Shown: positions 1-10,837, counted from the first letter of the stretch. The stretch is 21,568 nucleotides of DNA from Elysia marginata (GCA_019649035.1 BMAT01007929.1:544517-566084), one strand, 5' to 3'. A program made the numbers and translations. Notes: generated by a model from the sequence alone, not told the origin.

Positions 1-2190
1 GAAAAAACATGAGTTCTCGTTATTACCGAGTTTTACTGTATAAGGAAGGCTTTGAAAGAAAGTTTCAATTTCTTTCAAAATTCGACCTCACTTTATTCAT
101 AAAACACAAAATGACAAGCAGACAAAAATTCAAGTTTAAACTTCATCTTTAATTTCAATTAGGCTACATTTTGCACCCACGCATTTTTTTTCAGATTCCA
201 CTTGCAATTTCAGACTAAATGGAAAGAACATTAATTCTGTCATAATAAAAATACACAAAGATTGCTCAATTTACAAAATTATCACCACCATTAAAATAAA
301 TAAATAAAATTACATTTAGTACCGTATATATTTTATGTATATAAATGAAGGGGCAAACAATATTGACCACTGAAATTCACCATTTCTAATGCACATAAAT
401 ACGTCTACAAGAAAAAAAAATCTTAACTTTCAGGACACAAGCTTTACTCACTCAATTTTAGTGGCATTATCACCATTACACTCAGAGCAAAGTTTACACA
501 AAAAAAAGTCTTCAGAAAGAAAAGTCAACATATGTGCTACTCCATTATGGTTGAGAAAGTTGTTAAAATATTTCTATCTATGTATTTGCCATTAATATTG
601 AAAACCCAAAACTTCAATAGCGTGAGGTATGGAACTGGAAAATTGAATGTAATAACTAAACAGCAGGAAATTGCTTAAACTGAAAACAATGTTTATGTGT
701 GACGGTTATCTTTTATTGCAAATTTGCATCAAACTTTTTCGGTTTAAATAAAAAAGCTTTTGGTAATGAATAATGATTTCAAACTTGAGTTCCCATTAGC
801 TTTTAACTCAACCAACATGTGCATGATACATTCCTTTTAATTGCATACAATATTTGGCGATTATGAGGGATAAAATGTGAATTGAAGATTGAGCTTGAGA
901 AATTGTGAGAAATGAAAGAAGCGACAGAGCTCAGTAAATTGACAAAAAAAATAAGTGTTATTTGTACACTTTTTCTAATTACACATTAGTCTCACAACCT
1001 GTAGAGTTGAGCTGGATGGTTACTCTTGATTGTGTATTAAAGTAGTGTTGCAATCTAAACTTATTGTCTCTATATAAAACATAACAGTGACATTTCTATG
1101 AAATTTTTATTTTAGATAGGCTGAGGAAAGTACATGTACATTGTTTTCAATCTGAAGAAAAAAAACTTGATTAACAAATGCTCACATCCAATTCATTTTC
1201 ACTGACATAAATGATGTACATTCTCCCATCTAGTGAATAAATAAGCTTTAAAAAATTCTGACTAATAAGTAATAGTTTACTAGTAATACTGATAAACATT
1301 TAAGTTGAGTCAGTGCAAAGTGTCTCATGCAAAGTAAAAGTTTTCACATAAGCAGGATAGCATTAGACTTAGAGAATTGATATTTAAAAGCATTGCAAGA
1401 GATACAACTACAAAGTACAATACAGAAGACATTCTCACCCCTATTTTCATGATAATATTCAATTCATTGATGTGTTATGTTTGGTTTATGTACTGAAAAT
1501 CTTGATCGCAATGACCACTTGATTTATATATTTTATGCAAACAAAATACCTGGAAGTGGAAACCATGATTAAAGTAGGTGCTGTCTCAAAATCTTAAGTT
1601 CCAAGCAGTAAAATTCTATGAAGTCAAAAGTCCAGTAGACTTTAAATAGTAATACAGTTTATCATAATTGAAAAGAAAAAAGAAGTATATAATGATGTGA
1701 GTACTTTTAGTCAATCAGGTAAATTGGCAAACTCATTTAATTCCTTTGCATTTTATCAACTAAATGTGTACTGGTACAGGCTGAATTTCAAATTAATTCT
1801 GAAACGACTTCTACTTACAGCTGAAGCAAGCTTTTCAGTGAACATATTGTACACTACTGTGGAATCCTTCAATTTTAATCACTTCAGTAGAGACAATCCC
1901 TCTTAATCTTATTATTTAGATTAAAGTTTGAGGACATCTACTTATAATGGAAAAGTAATTTAACCTTGTAATTAAGAATCCTCTCTCTCATAAGACCTTT
2001 TTTTAAACCAACATTTTCCCAGGTATTGAAGGATTCCACTGAACTGTTAAACAATGCTTTTAATTTAAAAGTCAAAACATTGAACAAGCAGCAAATCGAA
2101 GATAAAATACTAGCATCTTGTCTTATCTTAAGGATTACACATAGTGTCTGCAAGTATTGTTGTCCAGTTAGTAGTATTGAACTATTTATA
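1..2190. other. AT-rich non-coding stretch
   Basis: Very AT-rich sequence with frequent stops in all frames, short A and T runs and no convincing exon, repeat boundary or RNA gene. Open frames of about 70 codons at 389-595, 1697-1906 and 1938-2153 have biased, low-complexity composition and no domain signal. I treat the stretch as intergenic or intronic. Confidence 0.5.
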
Positions 2191-2830
2191 TAAAAATAGT
2201 GAGAGGAGCCTAAAGGTGGACCCTTTCAGCACTGTTTCAATCTCTATAGCCTACTGTTAAAATAGAGTTGAAAGTGGTGGACACTGGTTTATAATAATGC
2301 CTTGATCTGTAGAGCGGTGCACCCCACCATATTAAAAAAGAAAGTCAATATTTGAAGAAATATAGATTAAATTGGCCAAAGTGAGTAGAGTTGCGTGTGA
2401 GATAAAGAATTTCTCCTTAAAAATTAGGGCTTAGTTTTCTGCCATCCGCCTTTCCGGCTTCATCAAACCAAGAATTGAACAGTTCAAGAAATATCCACCC
2501 GCCACTCTAAGTCTAATTTAGTTTTAATCTACCACTTTCGTTGAGTTATTGGGTGAATGACAGATTACATTTAAGTTTAAACCTGCTCTAAAACTCAATA
2601 GGTCTGCAATTGGGAAGTTTTTGTGGTTTAATTTTTTAAATTATCTTAGGGAATGGCAGAAGGTAGGGCTGGAGGAAAAGTCTGGGGGCCATACGTGTTC
2701 TCTATTGGTGAAGATAAGGATGGTACAGTCACAGTCTATAGCCATTTTTGCAAATATTTTTTTTTGTGTTCAATAGGCAAGACCCTACGCTGTTGAGGTA
2801 AAAATTCAACATCAAACTCAGGTTTAAATT
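2190..2830. other. Unresolved mosaic with short open frames on both strands
   Basis: Less AT-rich than its surroundings. The plus strand has an ATG frame from 2653 (starting MAEGRAGGKVWGPYVFSIG). The minus strand opposite it has a frame containing CDCTILIFTNREHVWPPD, and another minus frame near 2430-2515 ends in GLMKPERRMAEN. The motif TTCTGCCAT lies in opposite orientations near 2438 and 2655, and TCTATAGCC recurs near 2244 and 2736. This fits a decayed repeat better than a gene, because the protein-like text is on both strands and no consistent splice chain is visible. I cannot name the family. Confidence 0.3.
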
Positions 2831-3457
2831 CTAGAAGCTGTTCAATAAAACAATTAAATAGATAACAAGCCTATCGAAAGAAAAATATGAATTGATAGAT
2901 AATGGAATAATGTGTGAGGATAAAAAGGAAGGGACGCAATTTTGACAGCTCTGTCCTTTGTTCGACTTGGTCAGGTACCCAACAACTACTTAATAAAAAA
3001 AAATGTTTAAAAAATCAAGCACTGTAAGTGTAACTCAGGTGTGTAATAATATATGCATAAATCAAGACTTAAAAGTCTATTGTCATAAGTAAATAAACAG
3101 TTATTTCCACTACATGAGTTAATATTAGTGCAACAAAATCTTGAATTTATTTTACGTATTGGCAAATACATGAATCAGAAAAGAAATAAAATTATTTACT
3201 GTGAAATTTATACCTGACCAATATCTTTGAGTGTCAAATTTGTTACAAAATTAAAAGGAAAAGAGAATGTTTAAATTGGTAAACTTGAAAATACATGTAA
3301 ACACATGCGCTTGAGATAACAATTTACACTCAAGAAGCTGTGAAATCGTGAAACATAATTGCCAAACAATAACTACATGTATTTCCTGCATAAGTCATAA
3401 CAGTATTGTTAAGTAGACATCAATGCAATGTACTTATTATTCATATCTGTAAATGTT
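2831..3457. other. AT-rich non-coding stretch
   Basis: No exon, RNA gene or repeat boundary is recognisable. It ends at a TTAA followed by CCCTACACAC (3458-3471), which resembles a piggyBac-type terminus, but no matching partner end was found. Confidence 0.35.
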
Positions 3458-3563
3458 TTAACCCTACACACTTGTCAGCTTTTCACTGAAGATTGGTATA
3501 AAATACCAGCCTTTTTGCTGAATGCAACTGAAATAACCAATTGGACCATAGTATAAAAGGCGA

Positions 3564-3710
3564 CTAAAAGTAAAACTTATCACCCCAAGTAAGAACTGCC
3601 TGAGTGCCCCGCCCATTCATTCCAAGTAAATTTGGTGCTGTTGCTGTATTGGTAAGGACAAAAGCTAGATGTAAGTTCTCACCATCACTAACTATTAACT
3701 CTTTAACCAT
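3564..3710 (-). other. Unassigned 48-codon open frame
   Basis: An ATG frame of 48 residues containing the segments LHLAFVLTNTATAPNLLG and GTQAVLTWGDKFYF, ending at TAG (3564-3566). The composition is protein-like and not low-complexity. The first four codons lie inside the terminus of the adjacent TTAA-flanked element and the fifth uses its TTAA, so the ATG is supplied by the mobile element and the original frame probably came from further upstream. There is no convincing acceptor. It could be a last exon, an exon disrupted by the insertion, or a fragment of another repeat. No family is recognised. Confidence 0.25.
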
Positions 3711-4014
3711 GTAATTATCTCATACTTATGCGCGTAATTTTTCTAGATCTAAATCTAAGCCTAGATCTACATGTACCGTTGTAAAAAGTAACTACTAGAT
3801 TGCTGCAAAAATCGCTAAAAGAGTTAAATGTAGCTTATCTTGGAAGTTTAATCTACTATAATCAACTTCAAGGGTCAAACTATTTCATAATTTTATTCGT
3901 AAATTGTCTTTCTCCCCTTCTCAGTTATGACTATACATCGGACGCTGGCAGCGTCCAACCGTAGATATAAAATGATGCACCAGACGTTGACAGTGTCCAG
4001 CCATTGTTATAGAG
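3699..4014. mobile_element. Probable piggyBac-type MITE (TTAA target duplication)
   Basis: A 316 bp segment is flanked on both sides by TTAA (3695-3698 and 4015-4018). Its ends are inverted repeats: left CTCTTTAACCATG, right (reverse complement) CTCTATAACAATG, matching at 11 of 13 positions. TTAA duplication with a C-rich first triplet is the signature of piggyBac-type elements. There is no coding capacity, so it would be non-autonomous. A third end-like motif (AAAAGAGTTAA) lies inside at about 3817-3827, so a shorter element (3699-3823) or two abutting elements is also possible. The interior carries two CTAGATCT motifs and a 42 bp-spaced palindrome pair. Confidence 0.6.
3940..3998. repeat. 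42 bp-spaced pair of palindromic units
   Basis: GGACGCTGGCAGCGTCC (3940-3956) is a perfect 8 bp inverted repeat around one base. A second version, AGACGTTGACAGTGTCC, lies exactly 42 bp later (3982-3998). It differs by four transitions, and the two C-to-T changes at former CpG positions look like deamination decay. The pair lies in the right half of the TTAA-flanked element. Confidence 0.6.
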
Positions 4015-4018
4015 TTAA

Positions 4019-5104
4019 GGACTGTCTCGTCAAAAGCTTCTTAGAATGATGACCCTGCCTTATTTTAGCGGGGCAGGGGGGGGCATTTAGATTCTCTAGA
4101 GCACCTAAGAAGAAACAAGAACAGTGAGCCCCTATCCAGGGATTCCCCATTCATAGGGAGAAAAGTGTTTAAAAAATTATTATTTCCTTTTTTTCCCTTG
4201 ATTATACTCTGACTGGACTGACAAAATATTACACTATCTTTCATCCTGAGTGTTCAGATTAGTTTGATATACTTAAATTTTGAACTAGTTTTCTTCTCTG
4301 CAAAGTAGGGAAAAAGTTCACATGTGATTTTGCCAACTGTTAAAAATTGCTCCGATTCTATACAATATGGTATATTGGCAGCAATTTTTTAAAGTGTACA
4401 ACTCCTTTCACTATAGTCTGATACAAAAAGAAAATTACTCTTACAACTAATACAAGCCCTTTTTATGATGCAAAGACAAAAAATTGGGTGCAAACGAAAG
4501 ATTTCTTTTACACCTTAAGAATATAAGAGGTTTTCATTAGCAAAACAACCTATTATTAGTATTAATTTAAAAATACAGATCTGACATTGACAGTATCACA
4601 AAAATAAAATTATACTTTCCCATGGTGCTAGTAACTACAAACAGGAGACTGCCAATTTTTTAGAAGCATCCCTAATGAGTCCAGGCAATTTCAATTTTCA
4701 TACTACGAGTACAATCTAAAAACCGATGATAAAGCTTTAGTCATCCTTGATGGGATTTTGTTTGAAAGTCAAATATAGTTAAAAAGCGTAAAACAATACA
4801 CACTTTATATTTACAAATATATACATAGCAATTTGGAGTGAATGTTCTAAATAATTTTTCATAAAACAGCTAATTTTTTGCTCATTTCTAAAAAAATATT
4901 CAATTCTGCGAATGAAATTTGCAGAATCTTAACCATTTGACCAAATGCAAGTTAATATCCAAATACAACAGTTATTCCCCCAGTCCCTTTCAGTTCAGCG
5001 ATAAATTTATATGTCTTGCATCCAAGGTTACACTAGGGTAGGATGTTTGAAATATTGTAAAGGTATGAAATTAGCAGTGGAGAGAAGTAGGCTTTTTAGT
5101 GGAA
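4019..5104. other. Non-coding stretch
   Basis: Apart from a short G-run near 4074-4083, this is AT-rich sequence with no supported exon, RNA gene or repeat boundary. Confidence 0.4.
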
Positions 5105-5310
5105 ATGCCTGAAATGTCTGCCTCTAGTATGATTCGAACCTTCGACTTATAGATGCTTCGGCACCCACCGCATTGCCACTTAGAGAAACATAGCTTAAAC
5201 CATGTCGCCACTACGCTCCTTTAAAAAGGAGTTTCATGGCAAAGGTCCTTGCCTAGCCTCTCTAAGCGACTTGATTGCGATTGCGCAGTGGCTGCCTCCA
5301 TTATTTATTC
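5105..5310 (-). mobile_element. tRNA-derived SINE fragment (putative)
   Basis: On the minus strand, a B-box-like GGTTCGAATC (complement of 5131-5140) follows an A-box-like TGGCAATGCGGTGGG (complement of about 5164-5178) at close to tRNA spacing. A second TGGCGACATGG motif lies further upstream on the same strand. The segment is more GC-rich than its flanks. I see no clean cloverleaf acceptor stem, so this is more likely the head of an old tRNA-derived SINE than a working tRNA gene. The outer limits are approximate. Confidence 0.45.
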
Positions 5311-6188
5311 TGAGTAGGATGTTACAATTTACATCTTCAAGGGCATTGTTGTTTTGAACAAGACATTTTTCTAAGCTTCTAAATGTCAAAGATTTTACAA
5401 AATAATCAATATTTTATGGAAAGATTTAAAAAATTACATAACATGGGAGGCGGGAGGATAGCAGTATTTTTAGTTTACCCATATATAAAGCAATAATCTT
5501 GATCTATTAAAAGGAATATGGTTTGAGCATTGGTATGAAAGAGGGGTTGAAACTGCAAAAAATTTGAATATTAAAAAAGCATTGCACAGTGGGAATCTCA
5601 GGTATATTTCAGAAATTTTTTCCCACATACTCAATACATATAACAACTGGAAGTGTTCATCATAGTAAACTTTCCCTGGGGGACACAAATTAGTAAACAG
5701 AAATGTGATATTAATATATACAAAAAAACTGAATAATATGTCATGACAATTATCAGTGCTCCATAAAACTCTCATTTTTAAATTTTACTTTCAATACACC
5801 CACATCCAACAAATTAGGGCTGGTAATGAAAACTATTTGAAAAATACACTTGGCACAATATTTTATTTTTTACTTCTTTTATTATTTAATAAACAGAGGA
5901 AGAACCAACAAAGAGCTTGATGCAATAATACAGGCTTATTCATCATGGTCCATTTTGGGGAATGTATAATGAATGGAAAAAAATGCTATTACGTTAAACT
6001 ACCATGAGCAATTTACTACGATTCATAGTTAAAGTTTAAAACTGCATCACATCCTGGATTTGGCATCAATCTCATGCAATTATATTGGGAAGCTAATTTA
6101 CTTTTACTTGTCTCAGACTCGCCAGATGTCAGAAATTTTCGTTTCACAAAAACTGTTTTACTGATTTGTTACTTCTTTTTCTGTGCAG
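5311..6188. other. AT-rich non-coding stretch
   Basis: Contains a 101-codon minus-strand open frame (5470-5775) with aromatic- and cysteine-rich random-looking text and no acceptor, donor or family signal, so I do not call it a gene. The last 20 or so bases form a strong polypyrimidine tract and AG that feed the candidate exon starting at 6189. Confidence 0.35.
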
Positions 6189-6304
6189 AGGAGTCCACTA
6201 ACTCAAACTCTCATGACCAAGAATTTATGGATAATTCAAATCTATTTTTGGATCCTGAGTGGTATTTTTTCTGGGTCAACAATCCTTTTAACTCCAATTT
6301 CTGA
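6189..6304 (+). CDS. Candidate terminal exon of an unknown plus-strand gene
   Basis: The sequence before 6189 (TTACTTCTTTTTCTGTGCAG) is a textbook 3' splice site. The 116 nt that follow stay open in one frame, entering after one base of a split codon, and end at TGA. They encode about 38 residues: an acidic, Ser/Asn-rich start (EESTNSNSHDQEFMDNS) and an aromatic end (LDPEWYFFWVNNPFNSNF). I found no upstream exon with a matching donor and recognise no family. A chance acceptor before a short open frame in AT-rich DNA remains a real alternative. Confidence 0.25.
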
Positions 6305-7928
6305 TATTTCAAAGTGAATTTGCTGTTCCCAAGCTCATTGTGCAAACTGCACTGCATATTTTTTTCATTTTAAAATACTTTAATAAGTTCAAACATCTTT
6401 CCACAAAGTTTTGATTATTTTGTGTAATTTTTAACGCTTGGAAGCTAAAAAAAAATCCATGTTTTAAACTATTAGCGCCTTGCTATGACAAAATTGAGAT
6501 GTCCAACTCATTTGCATCTAATGCACTTTACATACATTTTTTCCCTTTCTATCATGCTGAGAAGTTTACTTGTCACAACAAAATTCATCTCTGCGGGTGA
6601 AAGCATAAGCAGCTTCCAATCATGTACAATTTGATTTGCCGAGATAATCATTTCATAGATCAAATAAAAATAAAACCAGACAATGAAATAAGTTAACATA
6701 GAAGAATTTTTTCACGACTTGGTTGGATGTAAAAAGAAAAACAAAAAGATCAATGTGAGATAAACTTCTAAGACAGAATTTAATCCCATATCAGGAGGAA
6801 GAAAAAAGTTTTGAGTGGCTTAAATAATAATATAAAAAAGATTGATAATAAATTGGAAAGAAAGAAGACTTACAGTTAGTGACAAGAATTAATCCAAATG
6901 TACACAATTATTGTACCCGGTAATCAAAATGTCAGATGGATATTGAACCTGGCTGTGCAATGCTGTAGTCTAAAATTTATACTACTACCATTTTCAACCA
7001 ATTTCCAACTGTTGAGAAATCCATGTGTGTGGAAGGTAATCATTGAAAAAGAAAATCACCTTATGCTAAACATAACAAAGTGTAGTTAATAAAAGAGAAA
7101 CAATTTTTTTTTGTTTAACATCTACTATTTTTTTTTTCCTTTTCCACATTGCGATAGTAATCTATCTTACTTTTTGAAGTCTGATATTGCCATTTGTGGC
7201 ATGCAGAATTTATGCATATTAGATGATAACACTAAGCCTTTATGCATATCCTGACCTGGGCTTAGGCTTCGTTTATCAATAACAAAGTATGTGTACTGCT
7301 GGCTATTGTGTCCTCATCATTGTAAACCAATTTGTAGGATTGCCTCACAATCTCTGAATTTTAGTTCTACAGAGAGAATATAAAAAGGCAAATGCATGGA
7401 ATGCTAGCTAATCATACCTTTGTCCCCTGTAATTTATCCTGAGGACTTTGCGCAGCTATTGAAAACAACTCACTGAAACTATAGAGAAGACCAGTTGAAG
7501 TCAGGAGTGATAAGAGTAAGACCCATTTTTCAGCAAACTAAAATGTTATCAATTATTATTACTGCATATGGAGTTTTAAAAACAAAATGTGATTGAATTG
7601 TCTTTGTCTGGTATCATCAAGACTAGTAAAAAATTAGGTAACTAATAAAGCTGCAATTTGAGGGCAGTAAAAATTTAAACTTAAACATTAACATGTCTTG
7701 TTTTTCATAATATATATGCTAATTTTGTATGTGTTTTTGAGCTCTATTAATTGCGAAATGAAGTAGGTAGGCCACAGTGATACATTTGAAGCAAGTTTTT
7801 AAATACAACTTAATGAATATTTTCACGAGTGTGTAGGCAGAGGACTCTTACTTTATGGAGCTTTATAAAATTTTCAAATAACTGAGTCAGTTGGCTTTCA
7901 TATTATACAAAACTTAAAATACTGTAAA
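6305..7928. other. AT-rich non-coding stretch
   Basis: No supported gene. Short frames at 6508-6699 and 6898-7089 lack any domain or splice support. TTATGCATAT-like motifs occur 30 bp apart near 7211 and 7241, too little to define a repeat array. Confidence 0.4.
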
Positions 7929-7930
7929 TA

Positions 7931-7958
7931 TGAGGTCCGTTTCATAAATAAGTTTCCC
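7931..7958 (+). repeat. Mariner left terminal inverted repeat
   Basis: Begins TGAGGTCCGTTTCATAAA directly after the TA at 7929-7930. Differs from the right TIR only at positions 1 and 10. Confidence 0.9.
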
Positions 7959-8081
7959 TACTCTATAAAATCAAAACTGTTTAAGCTATATACATGAAAT
8001 TCGGCACACTGAAGAGTCAAACCTTTGAAAATTCCCATTGAAATTTTGTGGCTCTGTGTTGAACGGATATGACGAGATGAC

Positions 8082-8965
8082 ATGGAAGATGAATCTCGTC
8101 CTGGCCGACCTGTGACAGCATGCGGGGATGCAAACATTTCTTAAGTTCTCGTTACATTGAGTGATGACAGACAAAAAACTTGTGAGGAGATTTCTACGGA
8201 AACATCGATGTCTAGCACGTCCGTGTTTTCAGTTCTAACCAACAAACTGAATAAGAAGAAGAAGTTTTCAAAATGGGTTCCACATTTGATGACAGATGAG
8301 CAGAAGGAGTCAAGGGTCAATTTTTCCAGAAACTTTTTGCGGAGATTTCAAACTGAGCAAAATGACTTTTTGGGTCGGATAATTACCGATGATGAGACTT
8401 GGGTGTATTCCTGGGATCCTGAAACAAAGCGGCAGTCAGCCGAATGGAGAGACTTTGATGAGCCTTGTCCAGAGAAATTTCGACGCAAACAAGGGGCTCT
8501 CAAGGTCATGCACATGATCTTTTTTTACATGAATGGTGTGATTCTGCGCTGGCCTGTACCTATAGGCACCACAATCAATGCACAGTACTACAAGAAGGTG
8601 CTGCAAGACAAACTCAGAACTGCCATTCGAAAGAAGCGACCCGAGCTGTTGGAGTCAGGCATCTTGTTTCACCACGACAATTCAGTCCATACGGCCCGGG
8701 CAGTGACAGACGTTTTGGCTAGCTACAGTGGGAACTGCTGGAGCATCCTCGCTTTTCACCTGACCTTGCCCCTTGTGATTTTTACCTATTCTCTAAAATG
8801 AAAGAACATCTTCGCTGCCAGCGATTTGAAACAGAAGAGGACATTGTTCAGGCTACGAAAGTGGCAATAAAGAACCTGGACAAATGTTCTTACATCACTG
8901 CATTTAAAGACTGGTTACAACGGATAGAGAAATGCGCCAACAATGGTGGATGTTACGTTGAATAG
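8082..8965 (+). pseudogene. Mariner transposase, truncated, stopped and frameshifted
   Basis: The family cuts and pastes DNA through a D,D34D catalytic triad. Readable landmarks in order are SRPGRP (linker), KWVPHLMTDEQK (the WVPHxL motif), ITDDETWVYSWDPETK (first catalytic Asp region), HHDNSVHTA (second Asp) and, in another frame, SPDLAPCDFYLF (third Asp). Lesions: the N-terminal DNA-binding half is missing before about 8082; there is an in-frame TAA at 8142-8144; the HDN motif is one residue short; and a frameshift near 8727-8730 moves the rest into the next frame, which runs to TAG at 8963-8965. The spacing between the second and third Asp codons is 4 bp short of D34D. The long open part from 8157 begins with TTG, not ATG. 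This is a fossil with no neighbours in an operon sense. Confidence 0.9.
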
Positions 8966-9035
8966 ATCAGATATTAAAGGCAATCTGTGCCACATTTCAT
9001 CATCTTATGCCTTTTGGTTGTTGATTTATGGACGT

Positions 9036-9063
9036 GGGAAACTTATTTATGAAATGGACCTCG
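9036..9063 (-). repeat. Mariner right terminal inverted repeat
   Basis: Its reverse complement begins CGAGGTCCATTTCATAAA and matches the left TIR at 26 of 28 positions. TA follows at 9064-9065. Confidence 0.9.
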
Positions 9064-9182
9064 TATTTTCAGCAAGCAATCCTTTGCATTGGATTAAATC
9101 ATATTTTATTCTAGATGAAGTTTAGCAAGTGCATCACACGGAAATTAACATCCCTTATTTTTCAATTAAATTTTGATACTTA

Positions 9183-9438
9183 TTAAAGGGAGCATATCTC
9201 TTTAAAAAGGCCGACTTTGGAAGAATATAGCCTCATAATTTGTTTTAAAAAACTGTTATAATGCTAGGGAGGCCTTTTGGATTAAAAAAAAAGGCTGTTG
9301 TTGGACTTTTTTCAAAGTTCCTTGCAAAAAGTAGTAGCGGTATACATAAAGCAACAAAAGTTTAGTTTTATTTTGAAAAGACTAAGACCCAAGAGTAAGA
9401 GTCATGCTGATGGATATGGTAAATCTTGCTCCCTTAAA
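9183..9438. mobile_element. Miniature inverted-repeat element candidate
   Basis: The left end TTAAAGGGAGCA (9183-9194) and the reverse complement of the right end, TTTAAGGGAGCA (9427-9438), match at 11 of 12 positions, and both include TTAA. A second right-end-like copy, AAATCTTACTCCCTAAAA, lies 33 bp further on (9454-9471). There is no coding capacity. The family is uncertain: TTAA would suggest piggyBac-type, but the TIR is short and offset by one base. Confidence 0.4.
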
Positions 9439-9458
9439 CTTTTAAAGTAGGATAAATC

Positions 9459-9656
9459 TTACTCCCTAAAAGATATTACAGGAAAATGTCTGTTAACTTT
9501 TTGTGCTGCATACAAATCATCTACCAACTCATTTAGGGCATAATATTTTAGGTAATAGTATACATTTATATCTGTAAGTTCTACAGCTGATCGGCTGACG
9601 ATACCTCCGCATTGCGTTAAGAATAGTTCAACTGCTGCTACCACATCTTGCGTACA
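9459..9656 (-). other. Unassigned open frame with protein-like composition
   Basis: A minus-strand frame open for about 65 codons after an upstream stop, with no ATG. Visible text includes VELFLTQCGGIVSRSAVELT and NVYYYLKYYALNELVDDLYA, which is not low-complexity. The last codons are contributed by the outer inverted-repeat-like copy at 9454-9471, so the stop may belong to an inserted element. No motif is recognised and no clear in-frame acceptor was found. It could be an exon fragment, an old transposon fragment or chance. Confidence 0.25.
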
Positions 9657-9659
9657 TCA

Positions 9660-10796
9660 TGATTCCCTAAGTAAATAAAGTATGATTTACGTTTGGAGTT
9701 AACTCAGCTCTAATTTACTGTTATCCAGAATAAAGCAAAATTAAATCAGGAGATGAGCCATTTTTAACCAACAAAAGTTTTAAGAAGACTAACTTACATG
9801 AATGTGTTAAAAGCTTATGAAACTCTCCATGAATTCAACTTTCTTCATAACTCAACACTTGAGCTTGCAACTCCCCTTCAACACATTCCCATCAATAAGA
9901 GAGGCAAATAATCATTACAACCAAATAGAGCATACTCTTTTTAATCAATAATTTATTTAACTTGCCATATTATATTTTTCAATATATTCAAGGTTTAAAA
10001 AGCATACTTGTGGTCATTCCGAAGGTGTGCTGTTATGTACACAGATTACAAAAAAAATTCATAAAATTAGTCAACAAAGAAGGAATAAAATTGGGAAAAT
10101 TTTTTTTCATAGTTTGCTGCTTCTCAAGATAAGCAAAGGTGGTGTAACATAGAATACATACATGAGTATAACACAAGCACATTGCAATTGGTGCCTAAGC
10201 CATAAACAAATTATATCACAAGGTAATTTAACCATTGGGGAACAAGCAGGGGACGCCAAATCTTAAAAAAAAAAAAAAAAAAAACTTTTGGCTTCCTTTT
10301 TCTATTTGACATAATCATGACAAGAATGACATGAACAATTAAGCTTTCAAAGCTTATTTTCTCTTCATAAAAGTAACATACAAAGCAAGCACAAAATAAA
10401 CAGTACCATACAGGAAAAATACATTTAAAAAAAAAGATATTGCGGATTTCACAGCATAAGCAACTCATTCTTTCCAGAAACCATTTTTAACCACACCAGT
10501 TTGTACAAAAACATGTGCTTACATTTTGGGATTTTTTATCATTACAGTGATTTAAAAAGTGTATCACATTCAAAAGGCTCCAGTTTAAAAAAAAAAAAAG
10601 GCTCTACATGAACAACAATAATACACAAAAAAATTAATTCATTTTGCTTTGGGTCTGTTCAAGACCACCAAACTAACAAGGCCCTGTCAAACAAATAGAC
10701 AAACAGGGGTACAAGTTTTCTATTGATCTAACTCATTTGATTTTTTTAGAACATAGAATTTGAACCCCATAGAGCATTTTATTTAAGCTTTAATCT
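9660..10796. other. AT-rich non-coding stretch
   Basis: A-runs (the longest at about 10264-10283) and T-rich tracts dominate. The minus frame at 10211-10468 is partly a translation of the A-run and is not a gene. Confidence 0.4.
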
Positions 10797-10837
10797 TTAT
10801 TTTTTTCCTTTCACGCCCCACAAAGGAGGTGTGCAAT
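10797..10837 (-). CDS. Candidate short terminal exon (minus strand)
   Basis: A strong minus-strand acceptor (TTTCTTCTGCCTTGCAG) ends just before 10837. With one base carried over, the frame reads a 12-residue tail (CTPPLWGVKGKK) and stops at TAA. The stop overlaps an AATAAA polyadenylation-like signal (complement of 10796-10801). It pairs by phase with the donor at 11382-11377. Nothing identifies the protein, and the exon is too short to be sure of. Confidence 0.2.

Larger units (their letters stand above)
7931..9063 (+). mobile_element. Mariner-like transposon, decayed, with both TIRs
   Basis: A 1133 bp element bounded by inverted repeats (7931-7958 and 9036-9063) that match at 26 of 28 positions, each flanked by the TA expected of Tc1/mariner insertion (7929-7930 and 9064-9065). 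The interior carries a broken mariner transposase on the plus strand. Family members are usually near 1.3 kb, so about 150-200 bp is missing. The loss fits the absent N-terminal helix-turn-helix part of the transposase. The element can no longer supply its own transposase, but its ends still look largely intact. Confidence 0.9.

Noticed and set aside
5470-5775. 101-codon minus-strand frame
   Set aside because: No ATG-context, splice or family evidence, and the composition is that of AT-rich non-coding DNA.
7211-7249. Two TATGCATAT motifs 30 bp apart as a regulatory pair
   Set aside because: Short AT-rich words like this are expected by chance here, and no gene start is nearby.
7986-8174. Minus-strand 62-codon frame inside the mariner element
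   Set aside because: It is antisense to the transposase remnant.
10211-10468. An 85-codon minus-strand gene
   Set aside because: Part is a phenylalanine run from the 20 bp A-tract and the rest is random-looking, with no splice or domain support.
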